Shown: in pieces, positions 15,001 to 17,994 of the stretch | How the letters are laid out: each line of letters opens with the position of its first letter | How positions within the stretch are numbered: position 1 is the stretch's first letter | NCBI GenBank assembly: GCA_021647365.1 | Contig: JAKIUW010000041.1 | Coordinates: 1 to 17,994 of the forward strand | Direction of reading: 5' to 3' | DNA length: 17,994 nucleotides | DNA from: Cocleimonas sp. | Lineage (GTDB): Bacteria > Pseudomonadota > Gammaproteobacteria > Thiotrichales > Thiotrichaceae | Position numbers and translations under genes: made by a program | The notes under the pieces: model-generated | Told to the model about the DNA's origin: nothing | Databases searched by the model: none | Seen by the model: the letters and a program-made list of their open reading frames with translations, nothing else

Positions 15001-15933
15001 CAATTCGTTAAAAAGCCATTGCCTGCACACGTACCGTTAAGAACAAGTCGAGCAATGCTAGGGCTAGAAGATAGCAATACAATTCCTGTGATCCGCAAGC
15101 CAGATTTAGCGGATAGTGAACGCGGAGACTCTGTTTTCTACTTCCCCGGTTGTGGCTCAGAAAGGCTCTTCTCAGAAATAGGCATCGCCACAATAAGTAT
15201 GCTCTACGAAACAGGCGCAACCACGGTATTGCCGCCGGGTTATCTCTGCTGTGGTTATCCGCAAACATCAGGTGGAGATATTGCCAAAGGCAACCAAATT
15301 TCAACCGACAACCGCGTACTATTTCACAGAGTAGCGCAAACGCTAAACTATTTAGAAATTAATACCGTAATCGTATCCTGCGGAACCTGTATGGATCAGC
15401 TCCTAAAATACGAGTTTGAAAAAATATTCCCTGGTTGCCGTTTATTGGATATTCACGAATATCTATTAGAAAAAGGCGTGAAGCTAGAAGGTGTAAGCGG
15501 CACAAAATACGTCTACCACGATCCCTGCCACACACCGATTAAAACCACCGACCCAACCAAGCTAACCTCAGATCTAATGGGGCAAGAGGTCACATTAACA
15601 GACCGCTGTTGTGGCGAAGCAGGCACATTCGCCGTAAGCCGACCGGATATAGCCAGCCAGCTACGCTTCAGAAAAAATGAAAGCTTAGAAGAAGCAAAGC
15701 AAATTCAAATAGAGGCAGGCGCTGAAGCCAAGCCTGTTGAAGCAGTAGAAAAAGTAAAAATTCTAACCAACTGCCCAGCCTGTCAACAAGGCCTAAACCG
15801 CTACGCCGACGACACAGGCATGGAAACGGACTACATCGTAGTAGAAATGATGAAAGAGTTACACGGTGAAAAGTGGCAAGCCAAGTTTGTCGAAAAGATT
15901 GCAAATGGTGGGATTGAGAAGGTACTGCTATAA
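12058..15933 (+). CDS. FAD/Fe-S oxidoreductase, D-lactate/glycolate dehydrogenase-like fusion (DUF3683 type)
   Basis: A 1291-residue fusion of the parts found separately in GlcD and GlcF. An N-terminal DUF3683-like helical region (about 1-140) precedes an FAD_binding_4 domain with PRGGGTGYTGGAIP (near 190-205) and TIGGNVSMNAGG. The FAD-oxidase C-terminal domain carries HMHAGDGNVHTN and SGEHGIGLTK, interrupted by a charged helical insertion. Two 4Fe-4S motifs follow (C817, C820, C823, C827 and C879, C882, C885, C889). Two CCG (heterodisulfide-reductase-like) modules close it (PGCGSE, CCGYP, SCGTC, then DPCH, RCCGEAG, NCPAC). It should oxidise a 2-hydroxy acid, probably D-lactate or similar, and pass electrons through Fe-S centres to a quinone. 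Substrate and acceptor are inferred. No membrane segment is obvious. Confidence 0.88.
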   Translation: MKAPYREIPYNYTSFSDREIILRVLGKRAWEILETLRERRSTGLSAHMLLEVLGDIWVVMRNPYIQDDLLENEKRRYSLIQTMRERLDRIKERADGNALTLELVEIGQKSVDGFATWFSDYYALRKKAIRKFRHITRKDNIQFDGLARVSHVTDATDWRVELPFVVLTPDTESEIAELVQTCIKLGLTVIPRGGGTGYTGGAIPLDAMSAVINTEKLETLSEIHWAKLHGVEEAVAVIRADAGVVTRRVSDAADVAGLVFAVDPTSQDASTIGGNVSMNAGGKKAVMWGTALDNLVSWRMVTPDAEWLEVTRLNHNLGKIHDQKEVSFRVRRFEKDATTQKGEDEVLNFAGSFFRKEGLGKDVTNKFLGGLPGIQKEGCDGLITSSEFILHRMPEQVRTVCLEFYGTDLQEAVPAIVEVKDYLDGNDNILLAGLEHLDERYVKAVKYTPKAARGSFPKMVLIADIVGDDDAHVAEAASIVIKLANARNGEGFIAVSPEARRQFWADRARTAAIAAHTNAFKINEDVVIPLHNLGAYSEGIERINIYQSLQNKIKLIDTALETFTGDLSDSLKQKLRNLPDYEKSDENDAILQSKKDHAAKFLNEIRTRWQTIFDNFEEDATKFKDLLDDATQQKMRKGDKLINLLLRRDLRISYKTEIKQQLDDVFTGQTLEPLRDVLDDVHTKVLSSRLFVALHMHAGDGNVHTNIPVNSNDYEMMQEAERIVDQVMELAISLDGVISGEHGIGLTKMHYLQDDVIQDFAKYKADVDPNGHFNRGKLMPDSGLQNAYTPSLRLVEREALLLEHNELGALNDDIKDCLRCGKCKPVCTTHIPRANLLYSPRDKILATGLILEAFLYEEQTRRGISLRHFEEMNDVADHCTVCHKCLNPCPVNIDFGDVTVRMRSILKDRKQKKFNVITWASMQFLNIKDPTTIKIMRVGLVQLGYKSQRFGHKIFKRLGLLKPSKRPTGTTGKTPINEYVIQFVKKPLPAHVPLRTSRAMLGLEDSNTIPVIRKPDLADSERGDSVFYFPGCGSERLFSEIGIATISMLYETGATTVLPPGYLCCGYPQTSGGDIAKGNQISTDNRVLFHRVAQTLNYLEINTVIVSCGTCMDQLLKYEFEKIFPGCRLLDIHEYLLEKGVKLEGVSGTKYVYHDPCHTPIKTTDPTKLTSDLMGQEVTLTDRCCGEAGTFAVSRPDIASQLRFRKNESLEEAKQIQIEAGAEAKPVEAVEKVKILTNCPACQQGLNRYADDTGMETDYIVVEMMKELHGEKWQAKFVEKIANGGIEKVLL

Positions 15934-15934
15934 C

Positions 15935-15972
15935 TGCACAAAAGCGCAACAAAAAGTGCACAATCTCTTTTT
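15935..15972 (+). terminator. Possible weak terminator after the FAD dehydrogenase
   Basis: TGCAC (15935-15939) and GTGCA (15956-15960) can pair over a 16-base loop, and a short T-run follows at 15968-15972. The stem is short and the loop long, so this is a weak candidate. Confidence 0.2.
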
Positions 15973-15977
15973 ATAAT
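15972..15977 (+). promoter_or_regulatory. -10 box upstream of the DUF4349-like gene
   Basis: A perfect TATAAT lies 46 bp before the ATG at 16024, leaving a normal leader with an AGG ribosome binding site 8 nt before the ATG. No good -35 box was found. Confidence 0.4.
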
Positions 15978-16023
15978 GGGTCTTTCTCGTACTTATCGAA
16001 GCACTTAAAATTAGGCAAGTGAA

Positions 16024-16887
16024 ATGAAAAAGCTCTCATTAAAAACAAAACTATTCTATCTTTTATTTGGCTTTATCATCTTATTCTTAATACGTCTCAC
16101 CTACGGCTATATGGTTTATCCCGATGGTGAATCACGTATAAGTAATTTCACCCAAAATGTGAGCCAAAGCTCATTTCAATTAGAACGTAAAAACTATGCC
16201 AGTAGTAAAGTGGCATATAAAACCAAAGGAATGGGGCAACAAACGACCACAACAGTCGATCAAAAATACGAAAAAGTAGGCACGCTAAAAAACCTAACGG
16301 AAGCCTATAAAGACGATGAAAAAAAGCTATATAAATTAATTAAGCAACAACAATTAATGATTCAGCTAGAGCAAAAATCGGGCCGAGCATACGGGCGACA
16401 ATTAAATATTGCGCTCGGTGTCGTACCCGATAAATTTGATAACATTATCAAAATGCTACGTGAAATCGGCAATCTGAAACATATTCAAATAGATAAAAAA
16501 GATAAAACCAATGAATATAAAAAGTTAGAAGCAGAACGTGTATCTTTGCAAAAGGCGCGGGAGTCTTTGCTGGAGCTTAAACAAACAGAAGGTAGCGTTG
16601 GTGATAAAATCACGTTAGTTAATCGTCTGTTAGATATTGAAAACCAGATACAGGCGCTAGGCGTAAACTTAGGCGAATTTGATGTGCAAAATGAATTCTG
16701 CACCGTTAAATTCACGCTTCAAGAAGTAGGCAAAGCAAAACCCATTTCACGCATCCATCGAATCACCGTCGCGTTAACATGGGCATTAAAATACTACATT
16801 GCCTTTTGGATAATTGTTGTCTTCGGTTTAACGGCGTTGTGGTTGCTTCTTATCATTATTGCTAAGGGTAAGGTGATATTTAAGTAG
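16024..16887 (+). CDS. DUF4349-like membrane protein
   Basis: A 287-residue protein with one N-terminal membrane segment (about residues 9-28), a largely hydrophilic middle and a C-terminal membrane segment (about 252-282). The middle has the layout I associate with DUF4349: a beta segment with RAYGRQLNIALGVVPDKFDNIIKML (about 122-146), a long Lys/Glu-rich coiled-coil helix (about 155-215, EYKKLEAERVSLQKARESLLELKQ), then a second beta segment (CTVKFTLQE). A Shine-Dalgarno (AGG) lies 8 nt before the ATG, and the gene has its own -10 box. Function is unknown. The topology suggests most of the protein lies outside the cytoplasm, held at both ends. Repeat copy 4 begins 8 bp after the stop. Confidence 0.72.
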   Translation: MKKLSLKTKLFYLLFGFIILFLIRLTYGYMVYPDGESRISNFTQNVSQSSFQLERKNYASSKVAYKTKGMGQQTTTTVDQKYEKVGTLKNLTEAYKDDEKKLYKLIKQQQLMIQLEQKSGRAYGRQLNIALGVVPDKFDNIIKMLREIGNLKHIQIDKKDKTNEYKKLEAERVSLQKARESLLELKQTEGSVGDKITLVNRLLDIENQIQALGVNLGEFDVQNEFCTVKFTLQEVGKAKPISRIHRITVALTWALKYYIAFWIIVVFGLTALWLLLIIIAKGKVIFK

Positions 16888-16895
16888 TTAAATAG

Positions 16896-16922
16896 AAGCA
16901 CACCCCCCCACTTTTACATGAT
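16896..16922 (-). repeat. 27-bp G-run repeat, copy 4 (C-rich on the plus strand)
   Basis: The exact reverse complement of copies 1-3, 8 bp after the DUF4349-like stop. Flanking ATAGAA (16892-16897) and TTCTAT (16926-16931) are perfect inverted repeats. It shares an extra GTTTT beyond its right edge with copy 5. Confidence 0.92.
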
Positions 16923-16942
16923 GTTTTCTATCCATGAGTAGA

Positions 16943-16972
16943 TTGACAATATTGCCGCCCATGTATTACAAT
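16943..16972 (+). promoter_or_regulatory. Promoter of the toxin-antitoxin operon
   Basis: Consensus -35 TTGACA (16943-16948) and -10 TACAAT (16967-16972) are separated by 18 bp. This is the best sigma-70-type promoter in the window. The operator palindrome covers its -10 box. Confidence 0.7.
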
Positions 16973-16983
16973 ATGTAATACAT
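16961..16983. promoter_or_regulatory. Palindromic operator of the toxin-antitoxin operon
   Basis: A perfect inverted repeat with arms ATGTATTAC (16961-16969) and GTAATACAT (16975-16983) around the centre AATAT. It overlaps the -10 box and ends 21 bp before the antitoxin ATG. By analogy with other ribbon-helix-helix antitoxins, it is the likely binding site for autorepression by the antitoxin, alone or with the toxin. Confidence 0.7.
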
Positions 16984-17004
16984 GATAAGTAAAAGGTGAT
17001 AATT

Positions 17005-17250
17005 ATGATTACACTCAGACTCGATCAAAAACTAGAAACTGATATTCAAGCAACTGCAACGATGATGGGTTTAAGTAAATCAGAACTAATCCGTGTCAGC
17101 GTTACTGAATATATTCAAAAACAAAAAAAACCAAATGCTTGGGAGTTGGGTGCAGAATTATTTGGGAAATATGCAAGCGGTGACGGTAATCTTTCGGCTA
17201 ATCGAAAAGCATTAATGAAAGATAAAATCAGAGCAAAACAAAATCGATGA
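17005..17250 (+). CDS. Ribbon-helix-helix antitoxin
   Basis: An 81-residue protein beginning MITLRLDQKLETDIQATA. The N-terminal beta strand (TLRLD) followed by two helices (LETDIQATATMMG and SKSELIRVSVTEYIQ) is the ribbon-helix-helix DNA-binding fold. The C-terminal half (WELGAELFGKYASGDGNLS, then a basic tail) would be the toxin-binding part, typical of antitoxins paired with PIN toxins. I start at ATG 17005 because AAAAGG sits 8 nt upstream; a GTG at 16996 in the same frame overlaps that site. The stop overlaps the toxin start (ATGA). It should neutralise the toxin and repress its own promoter through the palindrome at 16961-16983. Confidence 0.86.
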   Translation: MITLRLDQKLETDIQATATMMGLSKSELIRVSVTEYIQKQKKPNAWELGAELFGKYASGDGNLSANRKALMKDKIRAKQNR

Positions 17251-17657
17251 AACGCATCCTAATTGATTCAGGGCCAATCATTGCGCTATTTGACAGTAGC
17301 GATAAATACCACCAACTTAGTTTGGATTTTATAAAAAACAACCCCCATCAACTACTCACAAGCTTAGCCTCAATAACCGAAGCACTCCATCTGCTAGACT
17401 TTAATAGAAATGCACAAACGGACTGTTTGTCTTGGGTGATTTCAGGGGCGGTGAAAGTTGAAGATATTGACCTAGAAGATTTAATCCGCATCAAAGAACT
17501 AATAATAAAGTATGCCGATATGCCAATGGATTTTGCTGACGCTTGTTTAGTACGCTTGGGTGAAAAATATAATATAGATGAAGTCGCAACGATAGATTCT
17601 GACTTTGATATTTACCGATTGAATAAAACTAAGTCTTTTAAGACTGTTTTAAAATGA
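17247..17657 (+). CDS. PIN-domain toxin (VapC-like ribonuclease)
   Basis: A 136-residue PIN-domain protein. The acidic metal-binding residues are in the expected places: D7 (ILIDSGP), E45 (ITEALHLL), D95 and D98 (MDFADACL), and D117/D119 (TIDSDFDIYR). VapC-type toxins cut RNA (tRNA or rRNA) with Mg2+ or Mn2+; the target here is unknown. Its ATG overlaps the antitoxin stop, so the two are translationally coupled. The length is normal and no key residue is missing, so the toxin is probably functional. The module is bracketed by repeat copies 4 and 5. Confidence 0.88.
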   Translation: MKRILIDSGPIIALFDSSDKYHQLSLDFIKNNPHQLLTSLASITEALHLLDFNRNAQTDCLSWVISGAVKVEDIDLEDLIRIKELIIKYADMPMDFADACLVRLGEKYNIDEVATIDSDFDIYRLNKTKSFKTVLK

Positions 17658-17670
17658 ATTAACAATATAA

Positions 17671-17695
17671 AAGCACACCCCTAGTTTTACATGAT
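17671..17695 (-). repeat. 27-bp G-run repeat, copy 5 (decayed, 25 bp)
   Basis: It matches the reverse-complement form at both ends (AAGCACACCCC and TTTTACATGAT). The middle reads TAG instead of CCCAC, which shortens the C-run. It begins 13 bp after the toxin stop, in the same orientation as copy 4. Flanks CAATATAAAA (17663-17672) and TTTTGTCTCG (17697-17706) pair imperfectly. Confidence 0.85.
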
Positions 17696-17881
17696 GTTTT
17701 GTCTCGTACCTTTAATTATCTGAAATGTGACTCATAGTCCGTAGACTTTTTAAATAAATCATGACCGGACAGTCCATTAGAAACATATCATAATCATTCG
17801 TTTTCACGGATTGTTAGATATGAACTTGAGTGCAAGAATCACAAGGAGTGACCTCAGTGTAAAGCAAAGTGTTAATAAGCA
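17696..17881. other. AT-rich spacer between the toxin gene and the IS21-like end
   Basis: No conserved gene or RNA was recognised. It has two short overlapping hairpins (around 17731-17750, AGTC/GACT arms), and a small ORF (17820 onward) that may be a gene start cut by the insertion. Confidence 0.4.
17820..17881 (+). pseudogene. Possible 5' fragment of a gene interrupted by the IS21-like element
   Basis: An ATG at 17820 opens a frame reading MNLSARITRSDLSVKQSVNK up to the proposed element end at 17882. It continues inside the element to a stop at 17907-17909. The peptide looks like a plausible soluble N-terminus, but I do not recognise it and there is no good ribosome binding site. It may be chance. 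Confidence 0.2.
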
Positions 17882-17994
17882 TGCAAAACTGACCCACTTT
17901 AGGGGTTAATTGGCATCGAAAATTGACCCACCTATTTGTAGTTTAATACCAAGTTTTTAGCTTGGGGAATTTAATAGGTGATATTAATGGAAAC
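17882..17994 (+). mobile_element. Left end of a probable IS21-family insertion sequence
   Basis: The proposed terminus starts TG at 17882, as IS21-family ends do. Two direct repeats follow, tgcaaaactgacccactt (17882-17899) and tcgaaaattgacccacct (17916-17933), 34 bp apart. Repeated TGACCCAC blocks near the end are, from memory, typical of one branch of IS21 elements, where they bind the transposase. A start codon with a ribosome binding site follows. The other end is outside the window. Confidence 0.55.
17987..17994 (+). CDS. Start of the IS21-like transposase gene (istA-type), cut by the window edge
   Basis: ATG at 17987 is preceded by AGGTG (17976-17980) with a 6-nt gap and reads Met-Glu-Thr before the sequence ends. 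Identity rests only on its position just inside the IS21-like end. Confidence 0.35.

Noticed and set aside
16996..17004. A GTG start for the antitoxin three codons upstream.
   Set aside because: It overlaps the AAAAGG ribosome binding site that is well spaced for ATG 17005.
16888..17695. Toxin-antitoxin plus repeats as integron cassettes with attC sites.
   Set aside because: The units are 27 bp, not palindromic in themselves and lack paired core sites. One GTTAAAT near 16888 fits the loose GTTRRRY pattern, but no partner site was found, and no integrase is in view.
9642..17695. The repeats as a CRISPR array.
   Set aside because: Copies are kilobases apart, in both orientations, with genes between them and no spacer periodicity.

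Overview
The window looks like chromosomal DNA of an AT-leaning gammaproteobacterium. The pairing of apaG with trmO, a PBP4-type dacB, the outer-membrane tamA-tamB pair and a very long DUF3683-type FAD/Fe-S oxidoreductase all fit that group. I cannot name the genus. Insertion-sequence DNA lies at both edges: the first codons of a probable IS4-family (DUF4372) transposase on the left, and what looks like the left end of an IS21-family element on the right.

Layout. 1-129: 5' end of the transposase and its leader. 130-534: apaG (-), back to back with trmO across 21 bp. 535-9637 (+): trmO, dacB, tamA, tamB and a small receiver-like gene, tightly packed (gaps of 23, 1 and 2 bp and a 4-bp overlap) and probably one transcription unit. 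This unit combines tRNA modification, peptidoglycan trimming and envelope biogenesis. 9667-10875: two paralogous phosphoribosyltransferases transcribed away from each other. 10884-11204 (-): a small membrane-protein gene that appears frameshifted. 11219-11944 (-): glycerophosphodiester phosphodiesterase. 12058-15933 (+): 1291-residue FAD/Fe-S dehydrogenase. 16024-16887 (+): DUF4349-like membrane protein. 17005-17657 (+): ribbon-helix-helix antitoxin and PIN toxin, with a palindromic operator on the promoter. 17658-17994: AT-rich spacer, a short ORF that may have been cut, and the IS21-like end.

The most unusual signal is a 27-bp G-run repeat. It has four identical copies (1073, 9642, 10883, 16896) and one decayed copy (17671). 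Its sequence is ATCATGTAAAAGT, then seven Gs, then TGTGCTT. Four copies lie within about 15 bp of stop codons. The fifth lies in frame inside trmO, where it appears to add a short peptide missing from E. coli TrmO. One copy supplies the altered C-terminus and stop of the frameshifted membrane ORF, and two copies bracket the toxin-antitoxin cassette as direct repeats. In the four intergenic copies the DNA on either side can pair, using a different sequence each time, which hints at a hairpin with a conserved loop. I do not recognise this family.

A second pattern is that apaG, trmO, the plus-strand phosphoribosyltransferase, the phosphodiesterase and the FAD dehydrogenase each have a -10-like hexamer only 6-9 nt before the start codon and no usable ribosome binding site. 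This suggests leaderless or nearly leaderless mRNAs.
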